Source of the DNA: Luteolibacter sp. Y139
GTDB lineage: Bacteria > Verrucomicrobiota > Verrucomicrobiia > Verrucomicrobiales > Akkermansiaceae
Assembly (NCBI RefSeq): GCF_038066715.1
Contig: NZ_JBBUKT010000003.1
Span: 651,407-715,406, forward strand
Direction: 5' to 3'
DNA: 64,000 nucleotides
Shown here: positions 9,759 through 18,300 of the stretch, one piece after another
How positions within the stretch are numbered: the first letter of the stretch is position 1
Layout: each line of letters starts with the position of its first letter
Notes under the pieces: generated by a model
The model's input: the letters and a program-made list of their open reading frames with translations, nothing else
What the model was told of the DNA's origin: nothing
Databases searched by the model: none
Position numbers and translations under genes: made by a program

Positions 9759-11420
9759 ATGTCCGGATCCTTTCTCCCGAAACCGTTTTCCCATTCCTAC
9801 GAGATCGACCCCAAGTTCTCGAAGAGCGCTGTCTATTTCTCCTGCGAATTCGCCATCGACCAGATCTTCAAGATCTACTCGGGCGGTCTCGGCTTCCTCG
9901 CCGGCTCGCACATGCGCTCCGCCGCCGCCCTCCGTCAGAACGTATGTGGCATCGGCATGCTGTGGACCTATGGTTACTACGACCAAGCGCGAGGCGAAGA
10001 ACGCGAGATGGCGGTCCAATTCCGCAAGAAGCAGTACGCCTTCCTGCAGGACACCGGCATCAAGTTCCAAGTGCCTGTCCACGGCCATCCGGTGTGGGTG
10101 AAGGCGATGTTCCTGCCCGGAGATGTCTTCGGCACCATTCCGATGTTCTTCCTGACCACGGATCTGGACGAGAATGACCACCTCTCCCGTGCGATCACGC
10201 ACCGGCTCTACGACAACGACCCGCTGCGCCGCATCGCCCAGTACATCATCCTCGGTGCCGGCGGCGCGCGCCTGCTTGAGGAACTCGGTGTGGATCCTGA
10301 AGTCTGGCACCTCAATGAAGCCCACGGCCTGTCTGCCGCCTTCCGCGTCTTCGAGCGGACCGGCAGCGTGGACGAAGTGAAGAAGCGCTTCGTCTTCACC
10401 ACCCACACTCCCGAGGAAGCGGGCAATGAGAAGCATGACTTCAAGTTGCTCCACGACTTCACCTTCTTTGGAAACGTGTCGATGGACACCATCCGCGGCA
10501 TCACCGGCATCGATGGCGAGGTCTTCAATCACTCGCTCGCTGCGCTACGCCTGAGCCACCTGTCGAACGCGGTTTCCAAGCTCCACGGCGACGTCTCCCG
10601 CAAGATGTGGGAGCACTACCCGAACATTTGCCCCATCACTCACGTCACCAATGCACAGAACGGACGTTTCTGGAAAGACAAGGGACTCGAGGGATCGCGC
10701 CTTGAGGGCGACATCGAAACGCTGAAGACCCGCAAGCGCGAGCTGAAGGCGAATCTTTTCCAGACGGTCGCGAATCAAACCGGCAAGCTCTTCAATCCCG
10801 ATGTGCTGACGATCGTGTGGGCCCGCCGCTTCGCCGGCTACAAGCGTCCCGACCTCATCACCCGCGATATCCGTCTCTTCCGCTCGCTGGTGAACAACAA
10901 CGAGCGGCCGGTGCAGGTCATCTGGGCCGGCAAGCCGTATCCCTTCGACTTCGGCGCGATCGAGACTTTCAACCATCTGGTCCAGACGACGAAGGACTTC
11001 CCGAACGTGGCCGTGCTCGTGGGCTACGAGCTCGAGCTCTCGCGCCAATTGAAATACGGCGCCGACATCTGGCTGAACAACCCGGTGGTCACCCGCGAAG
11101 CTTCCGGCACTTCCGGCATGACCGCCGCGATGAACTCTGCGATCAACCTCACCACCTACGACGGCTGGGTCTGCGAGTTCTCCAAGGACGGCCACAACAG
11201 CTTCATCATCCCACCTGCCGACCCGAGCCTCGACCCGGAAGCACGCGATCGCCACGACCTGCTCGGCTTCTACGACGCCATGGAGCAGAAGGTCCTGCCG
11301 CTCTACTACGGCAACCCGGACGGCTGGTGGAAGCTGGTGCTGAACTCGATGAACGAGGTGGTGCCCTTCTTCGACTCCGACCGCATGGTGACGGAGTATT
11401 ACGAGAAGATCTACGCTTGA
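9759..11420 (+). CDS. Alpha-glucan phosphorylase family protein lacking the PLP lysine
   Basis: 553 residues, GT35-like and close to the short (archaeal/Thermotoga-type) alpha-glucan phosphorylases, not the ~800-residue GlgP. Conserved blocks: AVYFSCEFAID near the N terminus, IYSGGLGFLAGSH, VWHLNEAHG, FTTHTPEEAGNE, HVTNAQNGRFW and WARRFAGYKRPDL. The C-terminal cofactor motif reads EASGTSGMTAAMNS. The position that holds the Schiff-base lysine in classical phosphorylases (GMK) is Thr455, so normal PLP anchoring is not possible there. Either this is a distinct subfamily or it is not a phosphorylase. It ends overlapping the convergent xdhC gene by ten bases. No Shine-Dalgarno. Confidence 0.85.
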   Translation: MSGSFLPKPFSHSYEIDPKFSKSAVYFSCEFAIDQIFKIYSGGLGFLAGSHMRSAAALRQNVCGIGMLWTYGYYDQARGEEREMAVQFRKKQYAFLQDTGIKFQVPVHGHPVWVKAMFLPGDVFGTIPMFFLTTDLDENDHLSRAITHRLYDNDPLRRIAQYIILGAGGARLLEELGVDPEVWHLNEAHGLSAAFRVFERTGSVDEVKKRFVFTTHTPEEAGNEKHDFKLLHDFTFFGNVSMDTIRGITGIDGEVFNHSLAALRLSHLSNAVSKLHGDVSRKMWEHYPNICPITHVTNAQNGRFWKDKGLEGSRLEGDIETLKTRKRELKANLFQTVANQTGKLFNPDVLTIVWARRFAGYKRPDLITRDIRLFRSLVNNNERPVQVIWAGKPYPFDFGAIETFNHLVQTTKDFPNVAVLVGYELELSRQLKYGADIWLNNPVVTREASGTSGMTAAMNSAINLTTYDGWVCEFSKDGHNSFIIPPADPSLDPEARDRHDLLGFYDAMEQKVLPLYYGNPDGWWKLVLNSMNEVVPFFDSDRMVTEYYEKIYA

Positions 11421-12190
11421 GGCATTGATCGCCGCTCAAGCAGTTGGGCGGCGATGCTGATCGCGATCTCGTGCGGATCGTTTCCACCGATCGGCAGGCC
11501 GAGCGGGCAGGTGATTCTATCTAACAAACCTTCCGCGACTGCCTCCGTCCTCAGGTCCCGCAGCAAGGCCGCGCGTTTCGACGCGCTGCCAATCACTCCC
11601 AGAAATGGAATACCGGGATAGCGGGCCAGCACGTCGCGCAGCACCGGCACGTCACTGGCGTGACCTTTGGTGATCGACAGCACGAACGACTGTCCGGTGA
11701 CCAATCCGACGCCATCTTCAAAAGAAGCCACGGGGTGAGTCGCGAGGTTCTTCGCCACCGGCAATCGCGAGAGCCAATCAGCTCGCGTGTCGATTACATC
11801 AATATGGCATGAAAGCGGCAGCAGCACCGGCACCAGCGATTGCACGATGTGACCCGCACCGAAAATGACGAGATGCCAAGGCGGCTTGGCCGCCACGCGC
11901 TCGAACAGCAGCGTCATCTCCCCGCCACAGGTCATGCCGATATCGCGCTGGAGATTCCAGCAGACAAGGCGGGTAAATTCCTCGGATGAACCTAGTAGTT
12001 CCGCCGCCTCGGCAAGCGCACGCGCTTCGATTCGCCCGCCGCCGACAGTGCCGCTTTGCAGGCCATCGCGGGTGACGAGCATCTTTGCTCCCGCTTCACC
12101 CGGCACACTGCCACGCGCGGCGGCCACGGTCACGACGATGACGTCGTTGCCGGTTTCCGTGAAGCGGGCGATTTCCTGCCAGGGATTCAT
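11411..12190 (-). CDS. xdhC: XdhC/CoxI-family molybdoenzyme maturation protein
   Basis: 259 residues. The N-terminal XdhC/CoxI domain (about 5-90) has the hallmark VTVAAARGSVPGEAGAKMLV and GTVGGGRIEARAL. The C-terminal Rossmann-like domain (about 105-250) has VIFGAGHIVQSLVPVL and FLGVIGSASKRAAL. Family members sulfurate and insert molybdenum cofactor into xanthine dehydrogenase. The structural genes xdhA and xdhB are not in the window. It overlaps the uricase gene by four bases, supporting a purine-catabolic role. Confidence 0.93.
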   Translation of the reverse strand: MNPWQEIARFTETGNDVIVVTVAAARGSVPGEAGAKMLVTRDGLQSGTVGGGRIEARALAEAAELLGSSEEFTRLVCWNLQRDIGMTCGGEMTLLFERVAAKPPWHLVIFGAGHIVQSLVPVLLPLSCHIDVIDTRADWLSRLPVAKNLATHPVASFEDGVGLVTGQSFVLSITKGHASDVPVLRDVLARYPGIPFLGVIGSASKRAALLRDLRTEAVAEGLLDRITCPLGLPIGGNDPHEIAISIAAQLLERRSMPQA

Positions 12191-13032
12191 CGCGCAATGA
12201 CCGCCTCGATTTCTCCGTGCGGTTCATCCGTGGGAAGCAGCACGCAGCTTTGCCCGGGCCGGCCGAGCTTCGTGAGATCGAGCCCGAGGAAATGGACATT
12301 CGGCATCTTCAGCTCGATCCGCGAGATCTCCGGCACGCGCTCCAAGGCGAGCTCGCCGATCTGATAGAGCGTGCGCTGGACCGAGGGACTGTAGGTCGTG
12401 GCGAACACCTCATGCGCTGCGGCAAGAACCTCCGTATCCGCGGCGATGAAACCCGCTGTTAGATCCGCGAACTCCCACTCCGCTGTCAGGCGCGTGGCAA
12501 AGACGCGGTCGGTGGTCGGGGGCAGCGTGGTGAGTTCGCAGACGTTGTAGTCGGCAAAGCCGGATTGCGTGCTCTTCATCACCAGATGCCCGCGTATGCC
12601 CGAGGTGAGCTTCGGAGCTTGCCCGCGGAAGAAAGTCGCCCGCGAGAATGGCTCACCATTCGCGGCGTGAGTGAACGCATGCGGGTGCGGACTGCCATTG
12701 ATCGTCATCCGTTCCCACTTCCGCTCGCGCAGCTCGACCTCGACGCCAGAGAGATGCGGATACTTTCCAAGGAAATGCTCCACGATGATCTTCGCGAAGC
12801 TCGTCCGGCAGGTTTCCAAATGATCATGCGCCAGGAAGTGGATGGTGTTCTTCACCGTGTCCGTGGGCACGATCGATGAGTTGTCATCGGAGAGGTAGGA
12901 ACCCGCCAAGTCACCGTGGAGAAGCACGTCGGCCTCGAGCTCGCAGACGTCGTGATGCGAGTCATCGTGCCGCAGGACTTTCATCACGCGGACCCGGAAC
13001 TTGCCATAGCGATTGGATTCGAGCGTTGCCAC
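12187..13032 (-). CDS. Urate oxidase (uricase)
   Basis: Cofactor-free uricase converting urate, oxygen and water to 5-hydroxyisourate and peroxide. Motifs of the tandem T-fold are visible: NRYGKFRVRVMKV, VPTDTVKNTIHFLA (active-site Thr/Lys region), GHLVMKSTQSGFADY and NVHFLGLDLTKLG. I chose the GTG at 13032, giving 281 residues and starting just before NRYGK. The open frame extends to 13131, but that would overlap the divergent decarboxylase gene. There is no clear ribosome binding site for either start. It is coupled to xdhC downstream. Confidence 0.93.
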   Translation of the reverse strand: MATLESNRYGKFRVRVMKVLRHDDSHHDVCELEADVLLHGDLAGSYLSDDNSSIVPTDTVKNTIHFLAHDHLETCRTSFAKIIVEHFLGKYPHLSGVEVELRERKWERMTINGSPHPHAFTHAANGEPFSRATFFRGQAPKLTSGIRGHLVMKSTQSGFADYNVCELTTLPPTTDRVFATRLTAEWEFADLTAGFIAADTEVLAAAHEVFATTYSPSVQRTLYQIGELALERVPEISRIELKMPNVHFLGLDLTKLGRPGQSCVLLPTDEPHGEIEAVIAR

Positions 13033-13060
13033 GGGTGGAGGGAGTAAGGATGGTGTCGAA

Positions 13061-13579
13061 GTGAGGACTCTAACGGTCGATGCGTTGAATGCGATGCCAA
13101 AGGCGGACTTCGTCGCCTGCCTCGGCGGCATCTACGAGCACTCGCCGTGGGTCGCGGAGCAGACCGCGGGTGAGCGCCCTTTTTCCGGGAAAGAGCACTT
13201 GGCGGACCGGATGCGCGCCGCGGTGGAAAATGCGGACGAATCCGCAAAACTCGCGCTGATCCGCGCCCACCCGGATCTGGCCGGCAAGCTCGCCCGCGCC
13301 GGTGCCCTGAGTGCCGAGTCGACCCGCGAACAGGCGGGTCTCGGCCTCGACCGGCTCTCCGATGCGGAATTCGAACGCTTCACCGACCTGAATACCCGCT
13401 ACCGCGAGCGCTTCGGCTTCCCCTTCGTGATCTGCGTGCGCCTGACCGACCGACCGGGCATTCTCGCGGCCTTCGAGCGGCGGCTGGAACACGACGCGGC
13501 GGCAGAAATCGCAGAGGCGCTCCGGCAGATCCACTACATCGCAGGGCTACGGCTCGGCGACTTGGTGACAAAATCGTAG
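13061..13579 (+). CDS. uraD: OHCU decarboxylase
   Basis: 172 residues from GTG 13061, which is preceded by GGAGGGAG and AAGGA about ten bases upstream; the frame is open 16 codons further up, but without a site. It decarboxylates 2-oxo-4-hydroxy-4-carboxy-5-ureidoimidazoline to S-allantoin, the third step of urate breakdown. HPDLAGKLA (catalytic histidine region), AHPD context and RFGFPFVICVR are the family signatures. It is divergent from uricase with 28 bp between the chosen starts. Hydroxyisourate hydrolase, the intervening step, is absent from the window. Confidence 0.93.
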   Translation: MRTLTVDALNAMPKADFVACLGGIYEHSPWVAEQTAGERPFSGKEHLADRMRAAVENADESAKLALIRAHPDLAGKLARAGALSAESTREQAGLGLDRLSDAEFERFTDLNTRYRERFGFPFVICVRLTDRPGILAAFERRLEHDAAAEIAEALRQIHYIAGLRLGDLVTKS

Positions 13580-13653
13580 GTTACGCAATCGCGTACTTGA
13601 AGTCATGGCGAGATGTGTTTAGGGTGACTCTCGTTCACTCGTCCCTCCCCCCA

Positions 13654-13821
13654 ATGAAGCACCGTATCTGCCTTGCATGGTTCGGCGACCTCGACGCTCC
13701 ACAGCGCGAACGCTCGAAGCCGAAAAAAGAGTCCGCCGCCGTGGCCCAAACTCCCAGCCGCAACCAGCGACCGAAGGTCAAGGAAGCGGCCGAGTTGCGC
13801 CGCATGTTCGGCCGCGACTGA
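13654..13821 (+). CDS. Small basic protein, unknown
   Basis: A 55-residue protein starting MKHRICLAWFGDL and ending in a lysine/arginine-rich tail (KVKEAAELRRMFGRD). It is hydrophilic and probably cytoplasmic. The frame is open to 13597, but the ATG at 13654 follows a possible promoter (TTGAAG at 13598-13603, 17-base spacer, TAGGGT). No Shine-Dalgarno. Coding status is likely but unproven. It converges with the LysR gene ten bases away. Confidence 0.5.
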   Translation: MKHRICLAWFGDLDAPQRERSKPKKESAAVAQTPSRNQRPKVKEAAELRRMFGRD

Positions 13822-13831
13822 GTCCATCCGC

Positions 13832-14710
13832 CTAGCCAGCCTTCGCCCGCTTGCGAAGGCCTGCGAGCACCAGTTCCGCCAATGGCGAGAGCTTGCCCCT
13901 CCATGCGGCCGCGATGGTCAACTCGGGGCAATCCGGAATCTGCCAGGCACGAGTGCCCTTCGGAGCGGTGAGGCCCGGTGCCTTCACGCTGAGTCCCGCG
14001 CCGAAACCACCGGCGACATAGGCGTGGACGAGTTCCAGCGAGTTCACCTCGATCCGCGACGGCCACTCGAGCCGCGCCTTGGCCAGCCCCTTCGCAAACA
14101 ACCGGCTCATCGCCGTGTCCGAGGGCGGACGGATCAGCGGCAAATCCACCGCCATCCCATGCATGCCTGAGCGTGCGACCTGGTAGGATTCCGGCAGCAG
14201 CAAAACGAGCGGCATGGAAATCAGCACCTCGGTGCGGATACCCGCAGGCGCCCGGCCTTCCAACTCACAGACAGCCAGATCGACCTGTTCAGCCTCTAGC
14301 AAGGCGAAACCGGCCCGCTGATCGGCATCGACCAGCGTCAGCTCCAAGTCTGGCCGGGCCTTGCGCACTGACGCGAGCACATCGGGAAGATGCCGACGGA
14401 TGATGGTGGCCGGCGCCGCCAGACGCAGCCGCCGCGACGCTTTCCCGGCCACCTTCGCCGCCATGTCCGGCAGCGCGCTGAAGAAGGGCGCGAGGAACTC
14501 GTACAGCTCGCGCCCCTCCGCCGTCAGCTTGAAGGGCCGCCGCTGGAACAGCCGCACACCGAGATCGTTTTCCAATAGCGTGATCTGCCCGCTGATCGCC
14601 GGCTGCTGGATGCCGTAGGGCATGCTGCGGGAGGCCGCAGTGATACCGCCATTGCGCGCGACATGATAGAACAGCTCGAGATGGTGCAGATTCGGCGTCA
14701 CGCTGCGCAT
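13832..14710 (-). CDS. LysR-family transcriptional regulator
   Basis: 292 residues, standard LysR length. An N-terminal winged helix-turn-helix (about 8-65: HLELFYHVARNGGITAASR, then QQPAISGQITLLENDLG) is followed by a periplasmic-binding-protein-like effector domain (about 90-285). LysR proteins usually control a divergent neighbour. The divergent gene here is the DCC oxidoreductase 64 bp away, so that is the most likely target. The effector is unknown. Confidence 0.93.
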   Translation of the reverse strand: MRSVTPNLHHLELFYHVARNGGITAASRSMPYGIQQPAISGQITLLENDLGVRLFQRRPFKLTAEGRELYEFLAPFFSALPDMAAKVAGKASRRLRLAAPATIIRRHLPDVLASVRKARPDLELTLVDADQRAGFALLEAEQVDLAVCELEGRAPAGIRTEVLISMPLVLLLPESYQVARSGMHGMAVDLPLIRPPSDTAMSRLFAKGLAKARLEWPSRIEVNSLELVHAYVAGGFGAGLSVKAPGLTAPKGTRAWQIPDCPELTIAAAWRGKLSPLAELVLAGLRKRAKAG

Positions 14711-14774
14711 CCAATCCGAAGCAAATGATCCAGCCTAGGATTTCCTCACACCACGATGGTGCTAACTTCCGCCC

Positions 14775-15176
14775 GTGGACGGCGACGATTTCATCGTGGT
14801 GGCATTCGACGGCGACTGCCTGATGTGCAGCAAGAGCATCCGCTTTCTGGCGGAGCACGACCCACGGCGGCGCTTCCGGTTCGTGAAACTCCAGAGCCCG
14901 CGGGGCCAGCAGATGGAGGAAAAGGCCGGCACTGGAGCCCTGAATACCGCGCTGGTCGAAGTAGACGGCCAGGTCTTCTCCCGCTCGGCTGCCATCCTGC
15001 GGGCGATGCGCGAACTCGGCACCGGCTGGCGGATCCTTTCCGCGCTGGGCCGCTGCATTCCCCGTCCGCTGCGGGACTGGGCCTACGATTTCATCGCCGC
15101 CCGCCGCCACAGGTGGTTCGGCAAGGGCGATGCCTGTTCGATGCCGTCCGAGGCCCTGCGCGAGCGCCTGATGTGA
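14775..15176 (+). CDS. DCC-family thiol-disulfide oxidoreductase (DUF393)
   Basis: 133 residues, GTG start. The defining N-terminal motif is FDGDCLMCSKS (DxxCxxC), followed by the RFRFVKLQSPRG and VEVDGQVFSRSAAILRAM segments typical of the family and a C-terminal DWAYDFIAARRHRWFGK helix. The two cysteines suggest redox chemistry, but the substrate is unknown. TAACTT (14763-14768) lies six bases before the GTG, compatible with a leaderless transcript. It is divergent from the LysR gene. Confidence 0.88.
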   Translation: MDGDDFIVVAFDGDCLMCSKSIRFLAEHDPRRRFRFVKLQSPRGQQMEEKAGTGALNTALVEVDGQVFSRSAAILRAMRELGTGWRILSALGRCIPRPLRDWAYDFIAARRHRWFGKGDACSMPSEALRERLM

Positions 15177-15320
15177 TCAGGCCTCCGTTCCATTTTTTCC
15201 GGCTCAAATCCCTAACATGTGGAGTTGTGTTCCGGTCATCCGCAAACACAGGCACTTTCCGCCACCAAAACGCTCTTCCCATCCTTGGCCGGAGACCTAG
15301 GGTGCCGGTCTCATCCGATC

Positions 15321-18300
15321 ATGCGCCTTCTTTTTTCCCTGCTGTGTCTTGCTTCCCTGCCGCTTCAGGCAGCGCCGCCGGTGCTTTCCGCGGAACCTCA
15401 GGATCAGCAGGTGGAGTTCGGAGACAATGCTGTCCTCTCCGTAACTGCCAGCGGTTCGAACTTGTCATATCAGTGGTATAAGGGACAAAGCGGCAATCTC
15501 TCTTCACCGGTACTCGGTGCCGTCGGTCCGCTGATGCTGAGCCTGCCGCTCGCCGCCGACAGTTCGTTCTGGGTCCGGGTTTCCAACGCCGACGGTGCCG
15601 TCAATAGCCCGGCCGCTGACATCACCGTGGCCCCGATGGTCCCAGCCACCCTGAAGGGCACCGGCTTCGTCCGGAATCAGGCAGTGAGCACGCCGGTCTC
15701 CTTGGTCCGCGACGTCGTCCGGGTCGTAGGGGGACGCTATCACGCCCATTTCATCAAGTCCGACGGCAGCCTGTGGGGGCTCGGCGGAAACAGTTCCGCC
15801 CAGCTCGGCGACGGCACCAGCACCCATCGTTATAACCCGGTCCCCGTGACCCTCACCGGGGTGATGCAGATCGCTGCGGGCGACGAACACACGATCTTCC
15901 TGACGGCGGACGGAAGCTTGTGGGCGGCTGGCAGCAACAACGACGGTCAGCTTGGCGATGGCACCGGAATCAGCCGCGGCACGCCGAAAAAGATCACGGG
16001 AGGCGTCGCCCGGATCGCAGCCGGCGGCTACAAGACCTTCTTCATCCGGACCAACGGCTCGCTGTGGGGCATGGGCAGTAACTACGGCGGAGAACTCGGG
16101 GACGGCACCACGATCCCTCGCTACTCACCGGTGAAGATCGCGGACGGCGTGGTGAATGTGACCTCCGGCGGCCGCCACGCCATGTTCATCAAGTCGGACG
16201 GCTCCCTGTGGGCCATGGGACAAAACGACCACGGCCAGCTCGGCAATGGAAACAACACCGTGGTTTGGCAAGGCCCTGTCTCTGTCGCGACCGGCATCTC
16301 CCGCGTCGCCGCCGGCCCGGTGTACACCCTGATCCTGAAGCAGGATGGCACGCTGATGGGGACCGGCTACAATGGCTCCGGTCAACTTGGCATCGGGAGC
16401 ACCACCAGCACCACGACCCCATCGGTCTGCACCACGGGAGTTCGCGGCATTTCCACCCAGCAGGATCACTGCCTGTTCCTCAAGGACGACAACTCGCTGT
16501 GGGGCATGGGGTGGAATCCGCAGGGCCAACTGGGCGATGGCACCACGGTCACCCGCACTCTTCCCGTTCCCATCGCGAGCGGTGTCTCCGGCATGGCCGC
16601 CGGGGGAAGCTTCAGTTACTTCCTGGATGCCACCCCGCAGATCACCGGCCAGGACGCCCCGGTGGCCAGCCTCGTGAATGACGGGCTGGTTCTCCGCGTG
16701 GTGGTCGCCGGCCCCGGGCCCTTTTCCTACCAGTGGTTCACAGGAGCGGCCGGCGATACCACCCAGCCGATCGCAGGTGCCGTGACTTCCGTTTACGCAG
16801 TCCCGGCTGCTTCCATCGGCCAGCCGCATTGGGTGCGGATCACCAATGCCTACGGCAGCAAGGACAGCGCCGCCGTGGTCCCGGCGAATGCCGAAACCCA
16901 ACCGGTGGTCACCACCCAGCCCCAGCCTCAGGCCGTCGGATATGGGGAAAACGCGACCTTCACCGTCGCAGCCACCGGCACCGGCCTGGGCTACCAATGG
17001 TATGCCGGCCCCGCGGGTGACACGTCCGCTCCCGTGGCCGGAGCGACCGGCGCCATGCTGGTCACCCCGCCCCTGTCCACGCTCACCAGCTTTTGGGTCC
17101 GGGTCACGAACCTGTCCGGCAGCGGCGATAGCATCGCCGCCACCGCAACCGTCACCCCGGCCACCACCGGCCGCCTGATGGGCAGCGGGGACAATTCCTG
17201 GGGCCAGCTCGGGGTGCCTTCCAATACTCCCCAACCGGCCCAGGTGGCGTCGGGCATCCTCGACATGACCACAAACGTCGACCATGGCCTGATCCTCACC
17301 GCTACCGGCGAACTGTTCGCCACCGGACGAAACTACTACGGCCAGCTCGGCGACGGCAGCACGACCGACCGCTACACGCCGGTGCTGATTGCCAGCAGTG
17401 TCGCCCGTGTGGCCACCGGCTATTCGCACAGCTTGTTTGTGAAGACCGATGGCACCCTGTGGGGCGTGGGCTTGGCAGACGGCGGCCAACTTGGCGATGG
17501 AGGTGGTTACTACAGTCGCACGACTCCCATCCAGGTCGCCACCGGTGTCGCCGACATCTCGTGCTCGAATTACTCCAGCCAGATCCTGCGGACGGATGGC
17601 ACCCTGTGGCAGACCCAGGTGAGCACCGACTACGAAGTCCCTGATTGGACCCTCGTCGCCACCGGCGTGGTCCGGGCCCGCGGCGGTTGGGATCGCTATT
17701 TCATCAAGGCTGATGGCAGCTTGTGGGGACGCGGCTACGACAACTACGGCCAAATCGGCGATGGGCCGGAAGTCACCGGCGAGACCCCGGTGCTCGTCGC
17801 TACCGGCGTCAGGAAGATGTCCGCGGGCCAGTATCACAGCCTGTTCATCAAGAACAACGGCACCCTGTGGGCTGCCGGGTACAATTTCTTCGGCCAGCTC
17901 GGCGATGGCACCACCACCAATCGGCCCACCGCCTTTCAGCTCGCCACCAATGTCGTCGATGCCGCCGCGGGCAATTCCCACAGCCTGTTCGTGAAGACGG
18001 ATGGCACGATGTGGTCGATGGGTTACCCGGGCAGTGGCCGGCTCGGTGGCAATTACAACTCGAACACGACCCTTCCCGGACTCGCCGCCACCGGCGTTTC
18101 CAAAGTGGTCGCCGGATCCTCCCACTCATGGTGGATGGATGCCCGTGCCGAACTCGCCGGCCAGCCTGCCGATGCCGTGATACTGACCGGCCAGCAGGCG
18201 ACTCTCAGCGTGTTGCCGGGCGGGCCCGGGCCTTTCACCTACCAGTGGTTTGCCGGTGAAACCGGAGACCAGTCCGCTCCTCTGGCCGGAGCGACTTCCT

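Noticed and set aside
16125..18125. 666-codon open frame antisense to the RCC1 protein
   Set aside because: A mirror of the repeat-rich coding strand. The RCC1/Ig pattern on the + strand is unambiguous.
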